In this document: piece after piece, positions 7,267-15,194 of the stretch
How positions within the stretch are numbered: position 1 is the stretch's first letter
How the letters are laid out: every line of letters starts with the position of its first letter
Assembly (NCBI GenBank): GCA_035689095.1
Contig: DASSMB010000027.1
Span: forward strand, 1-16,920
DNA length: 16,920 bases
Direction of reading: 5' to 3'
Source: JACDDK01 sp035689095
Lineage (GTDB): Bacteria; Actinomycetota; Rubrobacteria; Rubrobacterales; Rubrobacteraceae
The notes under the pieces: generated by a model
Database searches by the model: none
Told to the model about the DNA's origin: nothing
Seen by the model: the letters and a program-made list of their open reading frames with translations, nothing else
Made by a program: the position numbers and the translations under genes

Positions 7267-7725
7267 TTAACCGGTCGTCTCTCCTCCGCCAGAGCTGTTC
7301 TTAGAGTCATCCTTGCTAATAAGGTCCAGTTTCCGTACCCGTGCCAGATCGTCCTTGACTATGTATTTGGCCTGGGCCTGAAGTCCCTTCTCTATGTCCT
7401 TTGGATCAGCCTCTTTACCATTTAGCGTAATCTTCGTGTTCTTGTTGTACCGGAATATTCTATTTTCACCCTTGTTCGGACGCAGGGTAAACCTCTGGGT
7501 ATCAGGATTATGGAACACGACGGTGCCAAGAGCTATCTTGACCTCCGGCGCGTTCTTTTTCTTGGCTTTCTTGGGCTCCTTCTGAGCGGTTTTGTCTTTC
7601 GCGTTGTCCTGACTACTCTGGGCTCCGCCACTGCCACCACAACCTGAGATCAGGGTTGAAAGCAAAACTAGCGAGGCCAGTAGAAACATAACCAAAGACC
7701 TGCGAGTCGTCATTCTACGGTCCAT
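7267..7725 (-). CDS. Lysine-rich lipoprotein with a DUF5666-like domain
   Basis: 152 residues, starting at the ATG 7723-7725, which has GGAG seven bases upstream. An in-frame TTG at 7761 would only lengthen the charged head. The signal peptide has a basic head (MDRRMTTRR), a hydrophobic core and the lipobox I-S-G-C, giving lipid attachment at Cys29. A Gly/Ser linker and a Lys/Ala/Gln-rich stretch (about residues 35-62) follow. The folded part (about 63-140) has alternating strands around VKIALGTVVF, RFTLRP and the pattern 'T-K-I-T-L-N-G-K-E-A-D', then VKDDLARVRKLDLI. This resembles the small beta-barrel DUF5666 domain in pattern only. The gene looks less GC-rich than its neighbours. It sits upstream of the SDR gene with an 88-base gap. 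An envelope role is likely; the function is unknown. Confidence 0.75.
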   Translation of the reverse strand: MDRRMTTRRSLVMFLLASLVLLSTLISGCGGSGGAQSSQDNAKDKTAQKEPKKAKKKNAPEVKIALGTVVFHNPDTQRFTLRPNKGENRIFRYNKNTKITLNGKEADPKDIEKGLQAQAKYIVKDDLARVRKLDLISKDDSKNSSGGGETTG

Positions 7726-7820
7726 TGAGGATCTCCTTGTTCGAAGGCTCGACTTCGTCAACCTAGCACAAGATTTGATGAGCTACCAAGGGATTTGGTC
7801 TAACATGCCACCTCAGTCTA

Positions 7821-8858
7821 TCAAGCGTAGAACTCATGAATAAGGGGGACAGTGATCTCCTCCACTATTCTAGCCTGCTCCGGAGTGAGGTCCTCACGCC
7901 AGCTTTCGGGTTTCGCTTTGCGGTAAAATTTTCCGACGCCTTTCTTTTCGGCGGGGACGTTCTCCCAGGCATGTCTCTCGACCGCCCGCGCGAGTTGCGC
8001 CTCTTTGGTGGGAATGTCGAGTACGGAGTAAATTCTCTTCAACTCACCCAGGGCGTCACCGCGCAAGTCCTCGTAGCGGACGATCGCCTTACAACCGTCG
8101 TGAGCGTCGTAGGCTTCCTTCGCCTTGCTGAGACTCCCTATGCACAGGTTTGCCTGCTGACGCACGAAGGCGTCCGGGTCGGCGTCCGCAAGAGAGGCTC
8201 CGCCGCCGGGCGCGCCATGCCTGGAAACCCAACCGTTCTTCCTGTTGGCATCCAGAAGCGAGGCGACCACGTCGCGCGGGTCTCGGACAAGCAGGATCAC
8301 GCGGCTCTCCGGTAGGGCCTCGGTAAGAAGCGGCGCGCCGAGAGAGCCATTGGGTTCCTTGATCACCAGGTAACCTTCGGAACCGAGGTCTGGGAAACGG
8401 GCGTTCGCGCCGTCAAGCACAAAGGACCGGATGGAGCGGAGCCACGCCGCCCGGTAGCGGTCGCTGAGCACGAAGTCGTCCCGCCTGCGCTGCCATTCTG
8501 GGGAGCGGACTTGGTATGCGACACCGAACAGGTCGCCCACGTAAGGCTCGTACCAAGTGGCGTGTCTCTCCAGCTCGGCCATCATCGCGGCGAGCCAACT
8601 GCTCCCGGTGCGGGCGACCCCGAACATCCAGATCACGTTCTCTGGACTCACGCCGCGAGTGTCGTCCCTCGCAACGATCAACTCCTTACGCAGGCGGGAG
8701 ATCTCCTCATCCTTCCGCGCGAGTATGAAGGACATCTCGCGGGAGGGGAGCCACTCTCTCAGAGAGGATGGTTGCCACCGGCCGATGAGATCCGCTACTC
8801 TTTTGAGAACCCGCGTCAGCTTCATGCCTCCTGGCATCTGTGGATCGTAGAAAACCAC
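7821..8858 (-). CDS. PAPS-dependent sulfotransferase family protein
   Basis: Up to 345 residues. The 5'-phosphosulfate-binding loop is GVARTGSSW at residues 80-88 (family form PxxGTSW/PRSGTT). The 3'-phosphate-binding segment is VRDPRDVVASLLDANR at 191-206, with the expected Arg and Ser. VIKEPN at 165-170 fits the middle of the fold. Residues about 47-63 are charged and could form a short coiled coil. There is no signal peptide or membrane segment, so it should act in the cytoplasm. It would transfer sulfate from PAPS to a hydroxyl or amine; the setting among glycan genes suggests a sugar or glycolipid acceptor, which is inference. The start is uncertain: GTG at 8858 and ATGs at 8837 and 8825 are in frame, and none has a well-spaced ribosome-binding site (an AGGAGG lies only one base before 8825). 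Confidence 0.82.
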   Translation of the reverse strand: MVFYDPQMPGGMKLTRVLKRVADLIGRWQPSSLREWLPSREMSFILARKDEEISRLRKELIVARDDTRGVSPENVIWMFGVARTGSSWLAAMMAELERHATWYEPYVGDLFGVAYQVRSPEWQRRRDDFVLSDRYRAAWLRSIRSFVLDGANARFPDLGSEGYLVIKEPNGSLGAPLLTEALPESRVILLVRDPRDVVASLLDANRKNGWVSRHGAPGGGASLADADPDAFVRQQANLCIGSLSKAKEAYDAHDGCKAIVRYEDLRGDALGELKRIYSVLDIPTKEAQLARAVERHAWENVPAEKKGVGKFYRKAKPESWREDLTPEQARIVEEITVPLIHEFYA

Positions 8859-8941
8859 CGAAACAGCTTGGATTTAATCAGTCGAGGGTCTCAGCTTCAA
8901 GCAGTTCCACCTCCGTAAAGGCGTCATCTGACCAAAGCGAA

Positions 8942-8974
8942 GAGCGGAGCCGACAAGAGTTTTTGGCTCCGCTC
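8942..8974 (-). terminator. Perfect 10-bp hairpin downstream of the RTX gene, probable terminator
   Basis: GAGCGGAGCC (8942-8951) and GGCTCCGCTC (8965-8974) are perfect inverse complements around a 13-base loop. The hairpin starts 28 bases after the TAA of the minus-strand RTX gene. On the minus strand the 3' arm is followed by a pyrimidine-rich cttcgctttgg rather than a clean T-run, so termination may be imperfect. Some readthrough into the sulfotransferase gene is possible. Confidence 0.55.
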
Positions 8975-9002
8975 CAGTCCGAGAGCCTTAGCTCGCGGTG
9001 GG

Positions 9003-9428
9003 TTATCGCAGCACGCGCTCGCAGCTAGTGAGCGCTATGTCCCGGTCCGCCGCATCGGCGAGAAGTGTGTCCCGTCCCGGACCGCAGTTGATGTCGTCTT
9101 GGCCACCGTTGTCGCGCGCGTCTATGATGTCGTTGCCGAATCCACCGAGCAATACATCCTGTCCCGTGCCACCGATCAGCCGGTCGTTGCCCGTCCAGCC
9201 TTGCAGCCGGTCGTGGTTGGCACCGCCGTCAACAACATCGTCGCCGCCGCGGGCATTCACGAAGTCGTCCCCCTGCAAGGCGTTTATGTTGTCGTCGCCT
9301 CTGGTTCCCAGTAGCCTATCGTTTTGGCTAGTGCCGACGAATACCGAGCCTACCCCAGCTAGAGCCACGCCAGCTCCCAGCGCGAGCATCAGTCCCATCA
9401 CTAGCAACAGAATGGTCATCCGCCTCAT
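9003..9428 (-). CDS. Short secreted RTX (calcium-binding nonapeptide repeat) protein
   Basis: 141 residues, starting at the ATG 9426-9428 (MRRMTILLLVMG), with AAGGAG eight bases upstream. The longer open frame back to 9494 lacks such a site. A Sec-type signal peptide covers about residues 1-24, with cleavage near ALA-G. From about residue 30 nine-residue RTX-like units follow: NDRLLGTRG, DDNINALQG, DDFVNARGG, DDVVDGGAN, HDRLQGWTG, NDRLIGGTG, QDVLLGGFG, NDIIDARD. Several fit GGxGxDxUx and others are degenerate. The end has CGPGRDTLLAD and a second Cys in TSCERV, so a disulfide could close the roll. RTX rolls fold on binding calcium outside the cell. With a Sec signal peptide and no type I secretion genes nearby, it should be exported by Sec. 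Its role (adhesion, S-layer or matrix component) is unknown. Confidence 0.82.
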   Translation of the reverse strand: MRRMTILLLVMGLMLALGAGVALAGVGSVFVGTSQNDRLLGTRGDDNINALQGDDFVNARGGDDVVDGGANHDRLQGWTGNDRLIGGTGQDVLLGGFGNDIIDARDNGGQDDINCGPGRDTLLADAADRDIALTSCERVLR

Positions 9429-9455
9429 TTCCTTTGCTCCTTCCGCTCCTTTTTG

Positions 9456-9471
9456 GGATCCGCGAGGATCC
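9456..9471. repeat. GGATCC-GCGA-GGATCC inverted/direct repeat in the RTX leader
   Basis: Two GGATCC hexamers four bases apart can pair as a six-base stem with a GCGA loop, 27-43 bases upstream of the RTX start codon and just upstream of its ribosome-binding site. It could be a leader hairpin or an operator. Chance is not excluded because GGATCC is self-complementary. Confidence 0.4.
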
Positions 9472-9630
9472 GATTTACCTCCGACATGTGCCATTTTGGC
9501 TGTTGCGGAGGGCGAGATCGTCCTCCATATGCGTGATCTTTTCTTAGCCCACTTTGCGTAGCGTTCGCACGGCTCGACTGCTGATAAACGTCAAGATCCG
9601 TAGCGCGGCTGACCCGGGCGGCATCGTCGG

Positions 9631-9659
9631 TTGACAATGGGCCGCGTTGAACCTATTCT
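9631..9659 (+). promoter_or_regulatory. Sigma-70-type promoter of the glycosyltransferase-methyltransferase operon
   Basis: A perfect -35 TTGACA (9631-9636), an optimal 17-base spacer and a -10 TATTCT (9654-9659, four of six). Transcription should begin near 9666, giving an untranslated leader of roughly 160 bases before the ATG at 9827. It is the best promoter match in the window and correctly oriented for the four-gene + strand run. Confidence 0.65.
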
Positions 9660-9777
9660 TGCGACGATCCGATAGCGGTCGGCGCGAGCTTTCGAGTCCG
9701 TTCGGAGAAAAGCAGGAGCGATTTGCGGCGGTTGCTGTTTCTTTGCCTACCAACAGAGGTTGTTGCAGGAGAGACAG

Positions 9778-9789
9778 TGTCGCGCGACA
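9778..9789. repeat. 12-base perfect palindrome TGTCGCGCGACA in the operon leader
   Basis: TGTCGC-GCGACA is fully self-complementary and lies about 37 bases before the ATG of the large glycosyltransferase gene, downstream of the proposed transcription start. It could be a repressor operator. As RNA it could only form a small hairpin or dimerise. Confidence 0.4.
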
Positions 9790-9826
9790 AACGAAAAGAA
9801 CCTTTTAGCGAGATTGGCCGGTGGTC

Positions 9827-12800
9827 ATGAACATCTGCACGATCGTAGCCAAAAACTATCTGGCGCACGCCCGCGTACTGGCCGAGTCCTTCAAGGAACT
9901 CCACCCGGAGGGGACGTGCTACGTCCTGGTCGTGGACGAGACGGAGGACTACGTGGACCCCGCGAAGGAGTCCTTCGAGCTGGTCACTCCGTCGCAACTC
10001 GATATAGAAGACTTCGAGCACATGGCGGCGATCTACGACGTGGTCGAGCTCTCTACCGCCGTCAAGCCGTGGTTCCTTAGCTACCTGCTAAACGAGGTAG
10101 GGATGGACCGGGTTGCGTACTTCGACCCGGACATCAGGATCTTCGAGCGGCTGGACCGGCTGGAGGAGTTGATCCGGGAGTACGAGCTAGTCCTGATCCC
10201 GCACGTGACCGACCCCATGCCCCGCGACGGCAAGAAGCCCTCGGAGGCGGACATCCTGATCGCGGGCACTTACAACCTGGGCTTTATAGCCCTGGAGCGT
10301 GGACCGCGCGCGAACCGGCTCCTCGACTGGTGGGCCGAGCGCCTGAGGACCGACTGCGTGGTGGCCCCGGAGATGGGCTACTTCGTGGACCAGCGCTGGA
10401 TCGACTTCGTCCACGGCGTGATGCCGGGCTTCTACGTGCTGCGAGATCCCGGCTACAACGTGGCCTACTGGAACCTGCACGGCCGCAACCTGACCCGCAA
10501 GCAGGACCGCTACTACGTGAACGGCGAGCCGCTGACGTTCTTCCACTTCTCCGGCTACGACCCGCGCAACCCGGACCGCCTGAGCAAGCACCAGAGCCGC
10601 ACCGATCTCGGGCGGGGCACCGCTCTGCGGCGCATCTGCGACGAGTACGCCGAGGCCCTGTTCGCCCAGGGCTTCGAGAAGGTCCGCACCTGGCCCTACA
10701 CCTACAGCGTGATGCCGAACGGCGTGAAGCTCGACCCCGGTATGCACAAGCTCTACCGCAAGGGCTCCGAGGCGGGGCAGCTCAAGGGCTCCATCTTCAC
10801 CCGCGAGGGGGCGGACCGCTTCGTAGCCTGGCTCGACGAGCCCGCGCCGGTGGGCGGCGGGCAGGGCGTGACGCGCTACCTCTACGAGATCTACGAGAAC
10901 CGCCCGGATCTGCGGCAGGCTTTCCCCAACCTCGACGGCCCGGATGCTCCGGCCTTCCTGGAGTGGGCGCGCACCCACGGCGGCGTCGAGGTCCCGCTGT
11001 CGCACCACCCGGCGGTCGAGGGCGACGGATACCGGCCCGCGGGAGCGCCGAACGGCGTCAACGTCGCCGGGTACTTCCGCTCCGAGCTCGGGGTCGGCGA
11101 GGTGGCCCGGCAGATGACGGCGGCGATGGAGACGCAAGGGATACCCGTCGCCACCGTAGGCATCGCCACGCCGCACAGCCGCCAGGGCCACGACTACGAG
11201 ACCGACGCCGTCGCGCCGACGTACCCGGTGAACCTGATCTGCGTCAACGCCGACGCCCTGCCGGACTTCGCGGCCCACGCCGGCCTAGACCTCTTCAAGA
11301 ACCGCTACTCGGTGGGGATGTGGTGGTGGGAGGTTAGCGAGTTCCCCGAGCGTTTCGACAAAGCGTTCGAGTACGTGGACGAGGTGTGGGTCGGCTCGCA
11401 CCACGTCGCCGACGCGGTGGCGAAGGTCTCGCCGGTCCCGGTGGTGAAGGTTACAGTCCCGTTCTCGATGCCGCCGGTCCCGGAGATGAGCCGGGAGGAG
11501 CTCGGGCTGCCGGAGGGCTTCCTGTTCCTGTTCAGCTTCGACTACCACAGCGTCTTCGAGCGCAAGAACCCGCTCGCGGTGGTCGAGGCGTTCAAAAAGG
11601 CGTTCGCGCCGGGTTCGGGGGCGTCGCTCGCGATCAAGTCAATAAACGGCGACAAGCACCCCGAGGAGCACGCGCGCCTCGTGGCCGCCGCCGAGGACCA
11701 CCCGGATATCCGCGTCATAGACCGTTACGTCTCCTTCGCGGAGAAGAACGCGATAGCGGGGGCGTGCGACTGCTACGTCTCGCTGCACCGCTCGGAGGGC
11801 TTCGGGTTCACGATGGCCGAGCCCATGTACCTGGGCAAGCCCGTGATCGCCACCGCCTACTCCGGCAACATGGACTTCATGACCGACCGCAACTCCTACC
11901 TAGTGGACTACGACATCGTGCCCATCGGCGAGGGAGCGGACCCCTACCCGCCGACCGGCGAGTGGGCCGAGCCCGACGTGGAACACGCCGCGAGCCTGAT
12001 GCGCCGCGTCTTCAAGAACCCCGAGGAGGCCCAAGAGCGCGGCAAGCGCGCCGCCAGGGACATAAGGCGCACCCAATCCCCGGAGGCCGCGGGCAAAGCC
12101 ATAGCCGCGCGCCTCTCCCACATCCGGGCGCGTTTGGGGGCGGGCGCCGGGGAGCAAACGGCGCGCACGTCCGCGGCGCAGCAGCATCCGGGGCTCAAAA
12201 CGGGGGCGCTGGAGAACAGGATCATGCACACCCCCACGCTGCCGGTGACGCCCTCGCTGCCGGGGAGGGTCATGGGCTTCGCCCGGCGGGTGGCCCTCAA
12301 GCTCAACTGGCCGTTCGCCATGCAGCAGCGGACCATCAACGACCAGCTACTCACCATGATCAAGGGCGTGGACGCCACCCTGCGCGACGTTACTGGCCGG
12401 CTAGAGAAGCAGGGCTCCCGGACGGTAGCGGGGCTCGAAGCGCAGACCAAAGAGATTGAAGCGCTCTACCCGCGCGTCGAGGCCGCCGACAGGCTCATCG
12501 CCGAAACTCGGGCGCTCCCGTACATGGCGAACTCCCCGTTCGAGACGTTCGAGGAGCCTGAGGCCGGCAGCGTCTTCGGCTACGAGGAACGCAACGGCTC
12601 GTCCGGGAGCGCGGGGACCTACGACGCCTTCGAAGACATCTTCCGGGGCGACGAGGCGTTTATCCGCGAGAGGCAGCGCCGCTACCTGGACATCCTCGGG
12701 GGCCGCGAGCCGGTGCTGGACGTGGGCTGCGGGCGCGGCGAGTTCCTGGACCTGTTGCGCGAGGAAGGCATCCCCTACACTGGCGTAGACCTCGATCCCG

Positions 12801-13219
12801 ACATGGTCGAGCGCTGCCGCAGGAAGGGCCACGAGAACGTCGAGGTCGCCGACGCGAACTCCTACCTGGAGAAGCGATTGGACGACTCCATCGGCGTGAT
12901 CTTCTGCGCCCAGGTCATAGAGCACCTGCCCTACGAGGAACTGCTGCGCTTCTTCGAGCTTGCCGAGAGGAAGCTCGCGCCCGGCGGGCTCTTCGTCGCG
13001 GAGACCGTCAACCCGCACTCCGTCCCGGCCCTCAAAACCTTCTGGGTGGACCTCACGCACCAGCACCCCGTCTTCCCCGAGGTAACGCTGGCCCTGTGCA
13101 AGATAAACGGCTTCGACAAGGCATACGTCTTCCACCCGAACGGCGCGGGCGACGTGGAGAAGGACCGCTACGAGACCGGCGAGTACGCCGTGGTGGCGAC
13201 GAAGGCGGAGCGGCCGTGA
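9827..13219 (+). CDS. Multidomain fusion: GT-A glycosyltransferase, GT4-type glycosyltransferase, coiled coil, SAM methyltransferase
   Basis: 1130 residues from the ATG at 9827 (a GTG two codons earlier is possible; neither has a strong ribosome-binding site). Domain 1, about residues 1-300, is a GT-A/GT8-like fold starting NICTIVAKNYLAHARVLAESF, with DPD at 100-102 as the probable metal/nucleotide-sugar DxD. Domain 2, about 410-790, is GT-B of GT4 type: GYFRSELGVGEVARQ near its start and EGFGFTMAE at 657-665, the EX7E motif. Residues about 833-896 are Gln/Glu/Leu-rich and look coiled-coil. Domain 3, about 930-1125, is a class I methyltransferase with VLDVGCGRGEF at 963-973 and AQVIEHLPYEELL further on. 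All domains look cytoplasmic; no membrane span or signal is seen. It probably adds two sugars and a methyl group to one growing glycan. The stop overlaps the next start (GTGA). Confidence 0.88.
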   Translation: MNICTIVAKNYLAHARVLAESFKELHPEGTCYVLVVDETEDYVDPAKESFELVTPSQLDIEDFEHMAAIYDVVELSTAVKPWFLSYLLNEVGMDRVAYFDPDIRIFERLDRLEELIREYELVLIPHVTDPMPRDGKKPSEADILIAGTYNLGFIALERGPRANRLLDWWAERLRTDCVVAPEMGYFVDQRWIDFVHGVMPGFYVLRDPGYNVAYWNLHGRNLTRKQDRYYVNGEPLTFFHFSGYDPRNPDRLSKHQSRTDLGRGTALRRICDEYAEALFAQGFEKVRTWPYTYSVMPNGVKLDPGMHKLYRKGSEAGQLKGSIFTREGADRFVAWLDEPAPVGGGQGVTRYLYEIYENRPDLRQAFPNLDGPDAPAFLEWARTHGGVEVPLSHHPAVEGDGYRPAGAPNGVNVAGYFRSELGVGEVARQMTAAMETQGIPVATVGIATPHSRQGHDYETDAVAPTYPVNLICVNADALPDFAAHAGLDLFKNRYSVGMWWWEVSEFPERFDKAFEYVDEVWVGSHHVADAVAKVSPVPVVKVTVPFSMPPVPEMSREELGLPEGFLFLFSFDYHSVFERKNPLAVVEAFKKAFAPGSGASLAIKSINGDKHPEEHARLVAAAEDHPDIRVIDRYVSFAEKNAIAGACDCYVSLHRSEGFGFTMAEPMYLGKPVIATAYSGNMDFMTDRNSYLVDYDIVPIGEGADPYPPTGEWAEPDVEHAASLMRRVFKNPEEAQERGKRAARDIRRTQSPEAAGKAIAARLSHIRARLGAGAGEQTARTSAAQQHPGLKTGALENRIMHTPTLPVTPSLPGRVMGFARRVALKLNWPFAMQQRTINDQLLTMIKGVDATLRDVTGRLEKQGSRTVAGLEAQTKEIEALYPRVEAADRLIAETRALPYMANSPFETFEEPEAGSVFGYEERNGSSGSAGTYDAFEDIFRGDEAFIRERQRRYLDILGGREPVLDVGCGRGEFLDLLREEGIPYTGVDLDPDMVERCRRKGHENVEVADANSYLEKRLDDSIGVIFCAQVIEHLPYEELLRFFELAERKLAPGGLFVAETVNPHSVPALKTFWVDLTHQHPVFPEVTLALCKINGFDKAYVFHPNGAGDVEKDRYETGEYAVVATKAERP

Positions 13220-15165
13220 GCGCCGGAGGCGACGCCAGGAGAAACGGCCGGGACTTCGCGGACCGGCTCCCGAAGGGGCTGCGGGGACTGGTCCGTTTGG
13301 CGACGGTGAACCCGCGCCTGGACCGCGTCGTCGCGAACCAGAACAGGCTCGGAGAGCAGGTGAAGCGGATCGACGCCCGCTCGCAACAGCTCACCATCCA
13401 GACTCGGGAGCTGGACCAGAAGCTGCAGAACGCGAACCTCGCCGGGATGCGCGAGACCATAAACTCCCAGAAGGCCCGCATAGACCAGCTAGAGGCGCAG
13501 CTCTCCGAGATGCTCGCGGGCAACGCGCCGGTCGGGAAGCGGGAGTTGTCCGAGCGGGAGCTGCGGGCGGAGATCTCGAAGGTAGACAACTGGTACCACA
13601 CCATCCAGTTAGCCCCCGGCCACTTCACCCCCGGCTCTCACAAGTCGGACCTGGCGCTCGCCGCGATGCACGTGCCCGAAGACCTCTCCGGCAAGCGCGT
13701 GCTGGACGTGGGAGCCAGGGACGGATTCTTCTCCTTCGTCGCCGAGGCGCGGGGCGCGGAAGTCCTCGCCATAGACGCCGTAGCCCCCAACCTCACCGGC
13801 TTCTCCGTCGCCGCGCCGCTCATGGACTCCTCCGTCCGGTTCGAGACCATGAACGTCTACGACCTGGACCCGGAAACGGTAGGAGAATTCGACGCCATCT
13901 TCTTCCTGGGCGTCCTCTACCACCTCAGAGACCCGATGCTGGCGCTGGACAGGCTCTGGTCCGTGGCGAAGCCCGGGGCTACAGTCTGGGTCGAGTCGCA
14001 CGTCGCGGACTACGGGCTTGTTGACCCGGAGAGCGGCGAGTGGCGGAGCCTCGCGGCGGTCGCGCCGGACCTCGTGGACGTGCCGATGGCGCAGTTCTAC
14101 CCGGACGACCTGCTGGCGAACAGCACCACCAACTGGTGGGGGCCGAACCTGGCCGGCCTGCGGGCGATGGTCGAGGCGGCGGGGTTCGAGATCCTGCGCA
14201 CCCGCTTCGTCGGCGGGCGCGGCCTCGTCGTGGGCCGCAAGGTCGAGGACGAGGACACCGACTTCTACCGCGAGTTCGACCGCGGTACCGCCACTGGCGA
14301 GGAGGGGATGGCCTGGGAGAGCGTCAAGCAATGGTACAACGCCCGGCCGCCCGCCGAGAGCAAGACCGCGCTCAGGCGCAACAGAGAAGTCTCGCCCGAG
14401 GAGGCGCGGGCCGAGGTCGCGAAGTTCGAGAACTGGTACCACCGCATCGAGGTAGCCCCCGGCGTCGTGACTCCCGGCGTCCACGACTCGGAGGCCGCAC
14501 TGGAGGCGATGGAGGTCCCCGAGAGCTTCGAGGGTATGCGCGTGCTGGACGTGGGGGCTCGCGACGGCTACTTCTCTTTCGTCGCCGAGGCGCGCGGCGC
14601 GGAGGTCCTCGCCATTGACGCCGTCGCCTTAGAGCACCTCCAGGGCTTCTCGACGGCAGCCGCGCTGTTGGGCTCGTCGGTGGAGTACAAGACCATGAAC
14701 GTCTACGACGTCTCGCCCGAGAACGTGGGGCAGTTCGACGCCATCTTCTTCCTGGGCGTTCTCTACCACCTGCGCGATCCCATGCTGGCGTTGGACAGGT
14801 TGTGGTCGGTTTGCAGGCCCGGAGCGACCATATGGGTCGAGTCCCACACCATAGATCACGGGTTCATAGACCCGGCGACCGGCGAGCAGAAGTCTTTCGC
14901 GGCGGTGGCCCCGGCGCTGGCGAAGTATCCGATGGCCCAGTTCTACCCGAAGGGTCTGTTGGGGGGGAACCAGACGAACTGGTGGGGGCCGAACCTGGCG
15001 GGGCTGGAGGCTATGGTGCGCTCGGCGGGCTTCGAGGTGCAGAGGAGCAGGCTCGTCGGTGGCCGAGGACTGGTCGTGGGGAAGAAGGTCGAGGACGAAA
15101 ACACCAACTTCTATCGCTGGTACGATCGCGGCGTCGTAACGGACAAGAAAGACCAGCGGGCGTAG
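13216..15165 (+). CDS. Tandem CmoB/DUF1698-like methyltransferase (two repeats) with N-terminal coiled coil
   Basis: 649 residues from the GTG of a GTGA overlap with the preceding gene. The frame is open further left, but only over that gene. Residues about 38-97 are heptad-like (QVKRIDARSQQLTIQTRELD and on), a probable coiled coil. Two very similar modules follow. Each starts E-x-x-K-[VF]-[DE]-N-WYH (Trp126 and Trp407), then a TPG segment, SAM motif I VLDVGARDG at 162-170 and 443-451, FFLGVLYHLRDP at about 229-240 and 511-522, and NWWGPNLAGL, ending in GGRGLVVG-KVEDE. The repeat period is 281-282 residues. The order of GVLYH-x-R-x-P, a hydrophobic ESH segment and NWWGP recalls E. coli CmoB (tRNA U34 carboxymethyltransferase), the DUF1698 fold. 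In this gene neighbourhood a sugar is a likelier acceptor than tRNA. Both SAM sites look intact. Confidence 0.85.
   Translation: MSAGGDARRNGRDFADRLPKGLRGLVRLATVNPRLDRVVANQNRLGEQVKRIDARSQQLTIQTRELDQKLQNANLAGMRETINSQKARIDQLEAQLSEMLAGNAPVGKRELSERELRAEISKVDNWYHTIQLAPGHFTPGSHKSDLALAAMHVPEDLSGKRVLDVGARDGFFSFVAEARGAEVLAIDAVAPNLTGFSVAAPLMDSSVRFETMNVYDLDPETVGEFDAIFFLGVLYHLRDPMLALDRLWSVAKPGATVWVESHVADYGLVDPESGEWRSLAAVAPDLVDVPMAQFYPDDLLANSTTNWWGPNLAGLRAMVEAAGFEILRTRFVGGRGLVVGRKVEDEDTDFYREFDRGTATGEEGMAWESVKQWYNARPPAESKTALRRNREVSPEEARAEVAKFENWYHRIEVAPGVVTPGVHDSEAALEAMEVPESFEGMRVLDVGARDGYFSFVAEARGAEVLAIDAVALEHLQGFSTAAALLGSSVEYKTMNVYDVSPENVGQFDAIFFLGVLYHLRDPMLALDRLWSVCRPGATIWVESHTIDHGFIDPATGEQKSFAAVAPALAKYPMAQFYPKGLLGGNQTNWWGPNLAGLEAMVRSAGFEVQRSRLVGGRGLVVGKKVEDENTNFYRWYDRGVVTDKKDQRA
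13591..14295 (+). repeat. CmoB-like methyltransferase module, copy 1
   Basis: Approximate span from the WYH motif to the end of KVEDEDTDFYREFDRG. This is the first of three coding repeats, the others being near 14434-15141 and 16286-16920. Motif-to-motif distance to copy 2 is 281-282 codons with a single one-codon indel. Confidence 0.75.
14434..15141 (+). repeat. CmoB-like methyltransferase module, copy 2
   Basis: Approximate span from WYHRIEV to KVEDENTNFYRWYDRG. Differences from copy 3 (16286 onward) are largely synonymous in many stretches, and the last visible 59 bases of copy 3 are identical to 15013-15071. Confidence 0.75.
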
Positions 15166-15194
15166 GAGCGGTAGAAAGGAGTCTGCGGACAAAC

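Larger units (their letters stand above)
9429..9826. other. Divergent intergenic region between the RTX gene and the glycan operon
   Basis: About 400 bases with no convincing gene; short open frames here lack recognisable proteins and ribosome-binding sites. It holds a GGATCC-gcga-GGATCC inverted repeat at 9456-9471 in the RTX leader, a strong + strand promoter at 9631-9659, and a perfect 12-base palindrome at 9778-9789 in the leader of the + strand operon. I see no clear promoter for the RTX gene. Confidence 0.6.

Noticed and set aside
9429..9494. Longer start for the RTX protein at 9494
   Set aside because: It would put 22 polar residues before the signal peptide; the ATG at 9428 has AAGGAG at good spacing.
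10187..11278. Long open frame on the minus strand inside the glycosyltransferase gene
   Set aside because: Antisense to a gene with clear domain motifs; low-complexity Arg/Val/Gly/Ala composition typical of GC-rich shadow frames.
13096..13215. Upstream extension of the tandem methyltransferase to an ATG at 13096
   Set aside because: It lies wholly within the end of the preceding gene, and the added 40 residues are shadow-like (Arg/Gly-rich). The GTGA overlap gives a natural start at 13216.
12401..14484. Minus-strand open frames at 12401-13135 and 13609-14484
   Set aside because: Both are shadows of the fusion and tandem methyltransferase genes, rich in Val/Arg/Asp/Glu with no recognisable motif.
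14802..15194. Upstream extension of the class I methyltransferase to 14802
   Set aside because: It overlaps the conserved second module in another frame; the ATG at 15195 lies just past the previous stop and gives a normal N-terminus.
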